A stretch of DNA of 64,000 nt, from the NCBI RefSeq assembly GCF_030848575.1, contig NZ_JAVDDX010000001.1:1302001-1366000 (forward strand). Reading direction: 5' to 3'. The position numbers and the translations under genes are program-made. Below are positions 14,802-21,501 of this stretch, one piece after another (the stretch's first letter is position 1; every line of letters begins with the position of its first letter). The notes beneath the pieces are model-generated. The model did no database searches. It was not told the DNA's origin and saw nothing but the letters and a program-made list of their open reading frames with translations. The stretch is from Haloarcula sp. H-GB4 (GTDB lineage Archaea; Halobacteriota; Halobacteria; Halobacteriales; Haloarculaceae).

Positions 14802-16985
14802 TTACAGCTCGTCAGCCAGCACGTCGAGCATGGCGTCGAGGACGGCCGGGCGCTCGCCGGCCAGATAACGGATGGTGCCTTCGCGCACGCTCCGTGTCGC
14901 GACGCCGCCTTCGGGAACTCGCTCGCTGACCTCGTTGACCAGTTCGTGCAGGTCCAGATCGCCGTTGGCGCGGACGTACATCGTGTCCGTCGAGATGCCG
15001 AGCACGGCGTCGCTCTCGTCGCGAACGTCCCGGTGGAGTTCATCGAGCAGGAGCGACTCCGGCGGGAACTCGTACTGGTGGGTGAACGCGTCCGTGTCGA
15101 GGACGGCGATGTCGACGCCGTCGACGGTCCGGTGATCGAGATTGGCCCGGGCGGTGGACACCTCTTCGTCGACCTTCTCGCGGAACTGCTCGGCGATGTG
15201 GCCAGCCAGGCCGCCCACGTCTTCCTCGTCGTCGCCGAATACGAGGTCGGTGATGAGTTCGCGCTTGTCCTCGTAGGACTGGTAGTGGGCTTCAAGCGCG
15301 ACGGCTTCGCGGAGTTCCGACACCGCGGTCTCGTCGTAGCCGGCCTCGCTGGCGGCGTCCACGTAGGGTTCTGGGATATCCTCCCAGAAGCTCACAGCGG
15401 GGAGGTGTTGCAGGTCGTCGCGAACGTCTTCGTTGACGTGTGCAGCGACGTTGGCCGCAAGCGCCGTCGAGGTGGTTTCGGAAACGGCGTCAGCCGAAGG
15501 TGAGACGACAGCGTCGACGGTGTCGACGACCGCACCGTCGACGTCGATGTCGTCGATGACGACGCTCGGTGCGCCGTACACGTTCAGCAGGTCGAAGCCG
15601 TCGAGGCTCTCGCGCGTGCCGCCGGCGGCGACAAAGACGAACAGCGGGAGCTTCTCCTCGTGGCGCTCCCGGTTGTCAAGCATCGTCGTCGTGTCCTTCG
15701 TCGCGTCGTCCATGTCGTAGACGCCGCCCTCAATCGGTCGCCGATCGAAGTAGTGATACTTCGCGTCGGCGCGGCGGTGCTGCTCGGTGACGAGCGGGAG
15801 CGCGGCCCGTTCGAGCGCGCTGCCGGCGAGGTAGCCGTCCGCAGTGTTGGCGTGGCGAACGATGACCGGTCGGTCGGTCAGCACTGCTTTCCGGATCTGG
15901 GTCGCCGCTTCGACCAGTTCGTCGGAGAGGGCCGCGACCGCCGTGTCTTCGGCGAGCGGTTCAGCCGTGTCGGGTCGGGCCTCGTCGTCGAGCGCATCGG
16001 CGAGTCGCTGTTCGACTTCTTCGCGCTCCTCTGCTTCGAGCACGCCGAGGTCCTCGGTCTCGACCTGCAGTTCGCCACGTCGCTCACGGACGTCGCCCGA
16101 CAGTCGAACGTAGTCATCTTCTTCGACTTCGGGGTAAGCGCGGACACCCGCTTCGACGAAAGCCGCACAGTCGACGGTGCCGGTCTCGTCCTGCAGTTCG
16201 AACACCGTCGGCCCGGAGGTTTGTCGGATGCCGACGACTTCGCCTTCCAGTCTAACGTCCGCACCGACGTGGTCGTCAAGGTCGCCGATAGCCGCGGCGA
16301 CCGGTTCATCGGTCGTCGCTTCGTCCGACTGACTCGCCTCGCTCTCTGCGTCGGCTTCCTCGTCGGATTCGGTCATGACGGCGGTGTTCGACCCACTGTC
16401 GTTGCCGCCGACGGCCGCAGTGCCCTCGACGCGGTCGGCGTCGCTGGCTCGGCTGACGGCACCGGCGCTTGTGGAACTCTCAGATTCAGACTGGCTTGCG
16501 CCGGAGTCGTCGTCCGCACTCGACACGTCGTCACTCTGGTTTGCGGACTCGTCGGCCGTCGACTCGGACTCGACTTCTTCGTCCTCCTCGTCATCTTCGT
16601 TCTCAAGTAGGACGGAATGGCCGATTTCCGGGTCGTCGACGAGGACGCCGCGGAACTCGCGCTCGGACTGGCGAATCGACCAGCCGAGGTCGACATTGCC
16701 GTTGTCCCGTACGTTTTTGACCTGAACGTAGACGTTGTCGCCCGACTCCCAGTCGAGGGAATCGAGCCGCTGGTCCAGTTCGCTCCGGTGGAGCAGCCCC
16801 GTTACGCTGTCGCCGATGTCGACGAACACGCCGAACTCGGCGAAGCCGTCGACACTGCCGCGGTAGTAGCGGTCGACCGATAGCTGGTCGGCACGCGAGC
16901 CACGGAACTCGAACAGGGCGTCCTCCTCGTGGAGGTCACAGATGCGTCCTTCGACAGATTTGCCGCAGATGATACACGAACCCAT
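14802..16985 (-). CDS. Zinc-finger/S1/OB-fold/DHH (RecJ- or Cdc45-like) protein
   Basis: 727 residues from the ATG at 16985, chosen because MGSCIICGKSVEGRICDLH puts a zinc motif at the N terminus. After it come an S1 RNA-binding domain (about 38-110, YYRGSVDGFAEFGVFVDIGD), a long Asp/Glu/Ser linker (about 125-225) and an OB fold of the tRNA-anti type (about 230-305, DVRLEGEVVGIRQTSGPTVF). A DHH-superfamily core follows (about 345-727, starting VIVRHANTADGYLAG). The motif III position reads VVIDDID instead of DHH, so phosphodiesterase activity may be lost. Haloarchaea have several RecJ homologues, some acting as GINS partners. Nucleic-acid processing or replication scaffolding are the best guesses. 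Confidence 0.8.
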   Translation of the reverse strand: MGSCIICGKSVEGRICDLHEEDALFEFRGSRADQLSVDRYYRGSVDGFAEFGVFVDIGDSVTGLLHRSELDQRLDSLDWESGDNVYVQVKNVRDNGNVDLGWSIRQSEREFRGVLVDDPEIGHSVLLENEDDEEDEEVESESTADESANQSDDVSSADDDSGASQSESESSTSAGAVSRASDADRVEGTAAVGGNDSGSNTAVMTESDEEADAESEASQSDEATTDEPVAAAIGDLDDHVGADVRLEGEVVGIRQTSGPTVFELQDETGTVDCAAFVEAGVRAYPEVEEDDYVRLSGDVRERRGELQVETEDLGVLEAEEREEVEQRLADALDDEARPDTAEPLAEDTAVAALSDELVEAATQIRKAVLTDRPVIVRHANTADGYLAGSALERAALPLVTEQHRRADAKYHYFDRRPIEGGVYDMDDATKDTTTMLDNRERHEEKLPLFVFVAAGGTRESLDGFDLLNVYGAPSVVIDDIDVDGAVVDTVDAVVSPSADAVSETTSTALAANVAAHVNEDVRDDLQHLPAVSFWEDIPEPYVDAASEAGYDETAVSELREAVALEAHYQSYEDKRELITDLVFGDDEEDVGGLAGHIAEQFREKVDEEVSTARANLDHRTVDGVDIAVLDTDAFTHQYEFPPESLLLDELHRDVRDESDAVLGISTDTMYVRANGDLDLHELVNEVSERVPEGGVATRSVREGTIRYLAGERPAVLDAMLDVLADEL

Positions 16986-17049
16986 TACACGGTGCAAGTA
17001 TGTCGGGCCTAAAACGGTTGTCGAATTCCGGCCGAACGAAACAGGTCCG

Positions 17050-17313
17050 CTATTCGAACATCTCTCTCTCCTCTTCCAGCAGTTCGAGCCCTGAAGCGAC
17101 CGCTTTCGCCTGTTCCGGGAACAGAGCAACCTCGATTTCGCTTCCCTGTTCGTCTTCGAAGGCAATTTTGACGCGCTTGTCGCCGTATTCGCGAACGTCG
17201 ACGCCGTCCACGTCGTACATCTTGATCGTCGCTTCCTTGTTCGACGGGCCGACGCTCTTGAACGCTCCATCCTTGAGTTCCAGCATGAACTGGTCGATGT
17301 CGATACTGAGCAT
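17050..17313 (-). CDS. Conserved small haloarchaeal protein (87 aa)
   Basis: An acidic protein with alternating beta strands (MLSIDIDQFMLELKDGAFKS, then IKMYDVDGVDVREYG) and a C-terminal helix ending in a Glu-rich stretch. I do not recognise a characterised family. The ATG at 17313 is used; an in-frame ATG at 17328 would add MRFRT and cannot be excluded. It lies between the DHH protein (65 bases downstream) and the Yip1-like gene (ends at 17340) on the same strand, suggesting a shared transcript. Function unknown. Confidence 0.65.
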   Translation of the reverse strand: MLSIDIDQFMLELKDGAFKSVGPSNKEATIKMYDVDGVDVREYGDKRVKIAFEDEQGSEIEVALFPEQAKAVASGLELLEEEREMFE

Positions 17314-17339
17314 CGTTCGGAAACGCATGCCGACGGACC

Positions 17340-18044
17340 CTAAAACCCGTAGTTAGCGGCCAGCACCGAGAGGGCCTGGAAGCCGCGGAAGCCGTAGCCG
17401 AAGATAATTGCGGCAGGGATGGCCCCGACGATCGCGGCCACTGGGAGTCTAACGTTGTGGACGACAGCGGTCCCAATCAGGTACAGCCCCGCGCCCCAGG
17501 CGGTGACGAGCACCCGGACCTCTGCGCTCGGCAGACCCGCCAGCAGACAAGGGGCCATCGCGTAGCACATCACCTGCACGGTCTCGCTGACGCCACCGCG
17601 GTCCGACGCGACGGGGAGCAACAGCAGTGTCTGCAACGCCGCCGTTAGATGCACCGTTGCCGGCGTGACGAACACAAGAATGGCAAACAGTGCCAGTACC
17701 GCAACGCCTGGCGAGAACCCGCCGATGGCGGGATAATCAAACGGCCCCGTAGACAGGAGTCCCCGTTGGGCCAGTTTGACGACGGCGTAACGGCTCACTT
17801 CCTCGAAGAGGACGACCATCGCCGCGAACACCAGCCCCGGGGCCTGATCACCCGGTCCGACGCCGGTGCGGAAGAACCGCCGCGGACGCCGCAGTATCTC
17901 GACCCACGCGCGAACAAGCGCGGTTGGCCCCCGGTCCCGGCCACCGGTCGGATTCTCGACCCACTGAGTCACGCCGGGAACTTGGGCGCGGGCCGGTTTG
18001 ACCGTTTCCTTCTCTCGGCCAGTGGCCCCTTCCAGCACAGACAC
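17340..18044 (-). CDS. Yip1-family polytopic membrane protein
   Basis: 234 residues. A soluble N terminus with WVEILRRPRRFFRTGVGPGD (about 48-67) is the hallmark lead-in of Yip1-type proteins. About five transmembrane helices follow (70-90, 108-130, 135-150, 165-190, 200-222). The haloarchaeal family is uncharacterised; a membrane-organising role is only inferred by analogy to eukaryotic Yip1. It is followed at short distance by the 87-aa protein gene. Confidence 0.75.
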   Translation of the reverse strand: MSVLEGATGREKETVKPARAQVPGVTQWVENPTGGRDRGPTALVRAWVEILRRPRRFFRTGVGPGDQAPGLVFAAMVVLFEEVSRYAVVKLAQRGLLSTGPFDYPAIGGFSPGVAVLALFAILVFVTPATVHLTAALQTLLLLPVASDRGGVSETVQVMCYAMAPCLLAGLPSAEVRVLVTAWGAGLYLIGTAVVHNVRLPVAAIVGAIPAAIIFGYGFRGFQALSVLAANYGF

Positions 18045-18059
18045 GCATAGCGGTCTACG

Positions 18060-18139
18060 CGGCTAATCATCTGCTCCTTCGAATCAGTCGCTCACGGCTC
18101 GGACACCCACGGCGGTCCTCACGGCTAATCATCTGCTCC
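18060..18139. repeat. 18-base direct repeat at the 3' end of the FMN reductase gene
   Basis: cggctaatcatctgctcc occurs at 18060-18077 and again at 18122-18139. The second copy includes the FMN reductase stop codon and its last residues (GADD). The copies are 62 bases apart, consistent with a small tandem duplication of the gene end. Confidence 0.85.
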
Positions 18140-18703
18140 GACGTTCTCCGCACTCTCGAAACACGCCGGGTCCGGTTCGATGTTCGCGTACTGGACCGCT
18201 TCCTCACCGAGCGTCGTCACGCGGTCTTCGATGTCGGCGTCGACTATCTGATCGTCGGCGATATGATCGCTCGCGTTCGGAACTGCAGCCTGGTGTGGGA
18301 TGACCCAGCAGTTCAGCGCCCGACAGACCGAGCGAAGGTGTTCGAGCGCGGTGATCGGAAAGCCTCCACCGGCAACTGCCAGTAACCCCACAGTTTTGTG
18401 TTCGAACTCATCGAAGCCACAGTAGTCGAGTGCGTTCTTCAATACGCCCGAGTACGACCCGTGATACACCGGCGTCCCAAGCAAAATCGAATCAGCCGCG
18501 TGGACGCTGTCAGCGAACGCGATGGCGTCGCCTGCCTCACGGTGGTCGGCGTCGAACACCGGCAGGCCAAACTCTTGGAGGTCAAGCAGTTCCGTCGTCG
18601 CTCCGGTCTCTTCGGCGGCGGCGAGCGCGCGCTTGATGCCGACTCTGGTGTAACTCTGCTCCCTGAGACTGCCGACGACGCCGACGACGTGTGGTTCGGA
18701 CAT
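18125..18703 (-). CDS. NADPH-dependent FMN reductase (flavodoxin-like fold)
   Basis: 192 residues from the ATG at 18703, where MSEPHVVGVVGSLREQSYTR gives the phosphate-binding GSxRxxS loop of the family at the N terminus. LGTPVYHGSYSGVLKNALDY (about 85-105) is the second FMN-contacting loop, typical of NADPH-dependent FMN/quinone reductases. Upstream in-frame sequence to 18880 lacks coding character and was excluded. Reaction: two-electron reduction of FMN, quinones or azo compounds; the physiological substrate is unknown. The last codons lie within an 18-base direct repeat (18122-18139 and 18060-18077). Confidence 0.87.
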   Translation of the reverse strand: MSEPHVVGVVGSLREQSYTRVGIKRALAAAEETGATTELLDLQEFGLPVFDADHREAGDAIAFADSVHAADSILLGTPVYHGSYSGVLKNALDYCGFDEFEHKTVGLLAVAGGGFPITALEHLRSVCRALNCWVIPHQAAVPNASDHIADDQIVDADIEDRVTTLGEEAVQYANIEPDPACFESAENVGADD

Positions 18704-18812
18704 GACGGACCTATGGAGTGGGGCCGGTATATCGGTGGGGGAGACAGAGTGCATCGCTAGTCTCGGTTCCGCTTCCGGATTGTCACGACGACGGCGGTTA
18801 TCTGGTCGACGC

Positions 18813-18983
18813 TCAGTTGTCGTGGTACACGTAGAGGAGGTTCGGATACGGGATGTATGCGACGCGTTCCAGCTCGCCACCGCTGACCTCCTTTTTCAGG
18901 TGAACGCCGTTCGACCCCTCAACCACGTCGTGGATATTCTTGATTTCGGTGCCGTCACTCAGCTCAGCTGTCATGTGTGACAT
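18813..18983 (-). CDS. Small acidic protein (56 aa), unrecognised
   Basis: An ATG at 18983 (alternative ATG at 18974) opens 56 codons. The product MSHMTAELSDGTEIKNIHDV continues to a C terminus ERVAYIPYPNLLYVYHDN, with a beta-rich pattern that looks like a compact domain. It sits 127 bases after the mutase S subunit on the same strand and 109 bases before the FMN reductase. Function unknown. Coding is supported by acidic composition and lack of a better frame. Confidence 0.6.
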   Translation of the reverse strand: MSHMTAELSDGTEIKNIHDVVEGSNGVHLKKEVSGGELERVAYIPYPNLLYVYHDN

Positions 18984-19110
18984 TACACAGCCTACGCACC
19001 CTGGTCGTAAAGCGCCCCGGGCTGTGCGTGGTCGACAATAGCAGTCGCTGAAAGCAGTCCGGATTGCGCATGGTTCGCTGACGTGAGCGGCTGGAAAAGG
19101 TGTTCGTGGC

Positions 19111-19557
19111 TCAGGAGCCGAGCTGGATCTTCTCGGACGAGGCCTCCTCACGGGAGCGGTGGCCGAGGTCGGCTTTAAGTGCCTCGATAGCTTCCTCCGG
19201 GTCGGTCTCCGAATCGAAGACCCGGTCGAAGCCGAGCGCTTTGAACGTCTCCCGCGTCTCCTCGAAGGAGTCCTGCCCGACAGCGAGGTTGCCGCCGATG
19301 TACGTCGTCACGTCAAGTCCTGCTTCGTTGATCTGCTGCTGGAACCCTTGGCAGTCCTGCTCGGCGTGGCCGTACAGCGACGAAACGAGTATCGCTTCGG
19401 CATCATGTTCATCCGCGGCGTCGATGAACTCCGACTGGGACGACTGGACACCGAGGTTGACTACGTTGAACCCTGCCGCTTCGAACGCTCGTTCCAGAAT
19501 GGTAATCCCAACGACGTGCGCGTCGGAGCCGATGACACCGAGGATGACTGTCCTCAT
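19111..19557 (-). CDS. glmS: Methylaspartate (glutamate) mutase S subunit, B12-binding
   Basis: 148 residues with the cobalamin-binding motif DxHxxG at D12, H14 and G17 (IGSDAHVVGITILERAFEAA). The rest is the Rossmann-like flavodoxin fold (VVNLGVQSSQSEFIDAADEH, ILVSSLYGHAEQDCQG, TYIGGNLAVG). This subunit carries adenosylcobalamin for the glutamate/3-methylaspartate carbon-skeleton rearrangement, a step of the methylaspartate cycle used for acetyl-CoA assimilation by Haloarcula-type haloarchaea. The catalytic E subunit and methylaspartate ammonia-lyase are not adjacent here, which is unusual. A TATA-like box about 30 bases upstream suggests its own promoter. Confidence 0.87.
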   Translation of the reverse strand: MRTVILGVIGSDAHVVGITILERAFEAAGFNVVNLGVQSSQSEFIDAADEHDAEAILVSSLYGHAEQDCQGFQQQINEAGLDVTTYIGGNLAVGQDSFEETRETFKALGFDRVFDSETDPEEAIEALKADLGHRSREEASSEKIQLGS

Positions 19558-19580
19558 ACAAGACGATCAATGGGTGTCAC

Positions 19581-19590
19581 CTACATAAAC
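19581..19590 (-). promoter_or_regulatory. TATA-like box of the mutase S-subunit gene
   Basis: GTTTATGTAG on the minus strand, centred about 30 bases before the ATG at 19557. This implies a leader of only a few bases. Confidence 0.45.
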
Positions 19591-19805
19591 CTAATGATAA
19601 ACCATGATATATAGTGAGAGTGATTCACACACAAAGGAGAGGATATTAGCCATGATAGCACAAACGAGCCGATAGACACAGCATCTATGGGACGCGACAC
19701 GATTCAGCATCCGGCCGAGCCGGCGGGACTGCGCCGCCTATCGCGTCAGTTTACCCGGTGTGGAACTGGCTCGGAACCATCTGTCTGTCCGTCGCCGGGA
19801 CACAC

Positions 19806-20345
19806 ATGACGACTATCCGCCGAGCCTTCGACGCCGACGCCGACGGCATCCGCCGGGTCGCACGGGCAGCATGGCACGACGCCTACGACTCGCTGGACGC
19901 CGAAGTCATCGACGAGACGATATCCGACTGGTACGCCGACCCACTGGGCAGCGCGCTCCACGGGTGGGCTGGCGGCGTCCCCGCCAACGACCTCGACGAC
20001 ATTGAGGCGACGCTACTGGTCGCCGAGCAGGACGGCGAAATCGTCGGCTTCACCCAGGGCATCACCATGCATACAATGGGAACGATGCTGCGGCTGTACG
20101 TCCATCCGGACCATCACAGTGAGGGTGTCGGGACGGCGCTATACGACCGACTCGAAGACATCTTTCTGGAGCACGACGTCAAGCGGTTCCGCGCGCTCGA
20201 CCTGGCCTCGAATGACCGGAGCCGAGAGTTCTTCGAGAACCTCGGCTTCGAGCGGACGAATGTTCGCACACTGACTATCGGCGGCGACCCCTACGACGAG
20301 GCCGTGTATTCCCGCGAGCTATCGCCCGAGCAAGGCGATGACTAG
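19806..20345 (+). CDS. GNAT-family N-acetyltransferase
   Basis: 179 residues from the ATG at 19806; the in-frame start at 19758 adds a non-conserved leader. The N-terminal strand and helix MTTIRRAFDADADGIRRVAR is typical of GNATs. LRLYVHPDHHSEGVGTALYD (about 96-115) holds the acetyl-CoA pyrophosphate loop (V/I)xPxxxxxGxG. ALDLASNDRSREFFENLGFE matches motif B. The acceptor is unknown; RimI-like protein acetylation or small-molecule acetylation are both possible. Confidence 0.88.
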   Translation: MTTIRRAFDADADGIRRVARAAWHDAYDSLDAEVIDETISDWYADPLGSALHGWAGGVPANDLDDIEATLLVAEQDGEIVGFTQGITMHTMGTMLRLYVHPDHHSEGVGTALYDRLEDIFLEHDVKRFRALDLASNDRSREFFENLGFERTNVRTLTIGGDPYDEAVYSRELSPEQGDD

Positions 20346-20387
20346 CATCAGAGCGTCACCTGCGTGTCGTGTTACAATCAGTGGCGG

Positions 20388-20631
20388 TTACCGCTGTAGG
20401 CGCGCGACCGTTTCGCCATCGCTGTCGTCAACATCGACTAGCCCGTCGTCGGTTAAATCCGCAAGCAGCCCGCGGAGCCACTCCCGGCCGTGCTCCCCCT
20501 CAGGTGCGTTGCCGAAGGTCGTCACGTGTCGCCGTTCCGTGACGGACAAGGTGGCTATATGCTTCCCGAACAGCGTTCCGGTGTTGGGCGGGGGTCGTCC
20601 CCTCGCCGGGGAAGTCCGCCGCCGTCACCAT
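20388..20631 (-). pseudogene. Frameshifted winged-helix gene with MutY-like C-terminal tail
   Basis: From the ATG at 20631 one frame codes AYSHLVRHGTATRDDLRQ, a helix-turn-helix-like start, and stops at 20500. The overlapping next frame continues as a tail ending GREWLRGLLADLTDDGLVDV and then ETVARLQR, with TAA at 20388-20390. This tail matches the last about 40 residues of MutY in this window (GREWLHGLVSDLADDGLVEL, ending TIVRLQQ). One single-base shift before 20500 would join the frames into an about 80-residue protein. It follows the 111-aa gene by 5 bases. It may be a decayed gene, a programmed shift or a sequencing error. Confidence 0.6.
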
Positions 20632-20636
20632 GGACG

Positions 20637-20972
20637 CTATTCGGTCGTCGCCCGGGGTGTCCACGTCGGCTGTTCCCGGTCGGCGTCGGCGGGGTCGAAC
20701 TTCCACAGTCCGCCGCGCTCGTACTGAACGCCGGGAAGCCACGGCAGGACCGTCTCAGCCCACGTCCATTCAAACCGGGGTTCTTCCCGATTGGCGACTG
20801 TCCGAAGGTTCTTCCCGGCGGCCCCGCTCGTTCCCTGTTCGCGGATATGGGTCAGGACCGCTCGGAACGCCCTACGCCACGCGAGCGACCCCTTCGCCTT
20901 CGCCGGGAATTCCACGGCGGACACGGCGTCCTGAACCCATGCGTTCACGTCGGCGTCGTCGGTGACGGACAT
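20637..20972 (-). CDS. Virus/plasmid-like small protein (111 aa)
   Basis: Starts at the ATG 20972 (a GTG at 20978 is in frame). It reads MSVTDDADVNAWVQDAVSAV and later WTWAETVLPWLPGVQYERGG. The W-x(n)-LPGV-x-GGLWKF ending resembles winged-helix-like proteins common in haloarchaeal proviruses, but I cannot name a family. It lies 2 bases after the stop of the 59-aa gene and 5 bases before the frameshifted gene, in a tight operon. The product is probably DNA-interacting; that is inference only. Confidence 0.55.
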   Translation of the reverse strand: MSVTDDADVNAWVQDAVSAVEFPAKAKGSLAWRRAFRAVLTHIREQGTSGAAGKNLRTVANREEPRFEWTWAETVLPWLPGVQYERGGLWKFDPADADREQPTWTPRATTE

Positions 20973-20974
20973 GG

Positions 20975-21154
20975 TCACTGTTCACCCCCGCGTTCAGCGA
21001 CGGCTTTCTGGTACTCGCCGGGGTCGTCAACCGAGGCCGGGTGAACGCCGTTCCGGTCCTTCAGGAACGCCGCCGGGCTGTCGTAGTCCGCCGCCGCGAA
21101 TTCGACGTAGTCCTCGGCACAGAACGCGGAATGCGCCCGTTCGTCCGGCGTCAT
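20975..21154 (-). CDS. Small acidic protein (59 aa) of the accessory operon
   Basis: Starts with ATG at 21154, overlapping the stop of the preceding gene in an ATGA arrangement that suggests translational coupling. It reads MTPDERAHSAFCAEDYVEFA and ends in a Glu-rich helix. No family is recognised. The context (tiny overlapping genes, own promoter) is virus- or plasmid-like. Confidence 0.5.
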   Translation of the reverse strand: MTPDERAHSAFCAEDYVEFAAADYDSPAAFLKDRNGVHPASVDDPGEYQKAVAERGGEQ

Positions 21155-21279
21155 CACGCGCTGTCACCCCCGAGAAGTCGGTCTACCGCGTCGTTGTAAC
21201 TTTCGTCTTTGTTCCGTTCGTCTTCAAGTCGTTCCTTCACGTCCGCGTGAAGTATCACGGTGGTAACTTCGACCGGCAT
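21154..21279 (-). CDS. Short antitoxin-like protein (41 aa), VapB/DUF7557-like
   Basis: From the ATG at 21279 the product MPVEVTTVILHADVKERLED continues with a Lys/Asp helix and DAVDRLLGG. The strand followed by VKERLEDERNKDESY is the pattern of short haloarchaeal VapB-like antitoxins that are often read as ribbon-helix-helix DNA binders. No PIN-domain toxin is next to it. The start is fixed by a TATA-like box exactly 26 bases upstream; longer in-frame starts to 21360 lie upstream of that promoter. It is first in a four-gene operon. Confidence 0.55.
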   Translation of the reverse strand: MPVEVTTVILHADVKERLEDERNKDESYNDAVDRLLGGDSA

Positions 21280-21300
21280 TACAGCCGGACAATTTCCGCC

Positions 21301-21310
21301 ATTAATTAAG
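21301..21310 (-). promoter_or_regulatory. TATA-like box of the accessory operon
   Basis: CTTAATTAAT on the minus strand, centred 26 bases before the ATG at 21279. This is textbook spacing for a leaderless haloarchaeal transcript and is the best promoter of this block. Confidence 0.6.
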
Positions 21311-21452
21311 ACAATCCGTGACGCTGTAACCTTCAACCCCTGCTCTCCCCGAGTTAGCAATACAGGGACTGTGTTCAGTGTTGTCCCTTTCGCTAATGAA
21401 CCTCGTAATAATGCCCTTCTTGCCCGTAGTTTGAGTCTGGAAAGATCAGGTA

Positions 21453-21463
21453 CCCCCCCCCCC
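21453..21463. repeat. Homopolymer of 11 C
   Basis: Eleven consecutive cytosines followed by gttttt, between the accessory operon and the membrane protein gene. This is exceptional for the window. Confidence 0.9.
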
Positions 21464-21501
21464 GTTTTTCAGATTATATATCAGCCAATCCAAACATCTG
21501 G

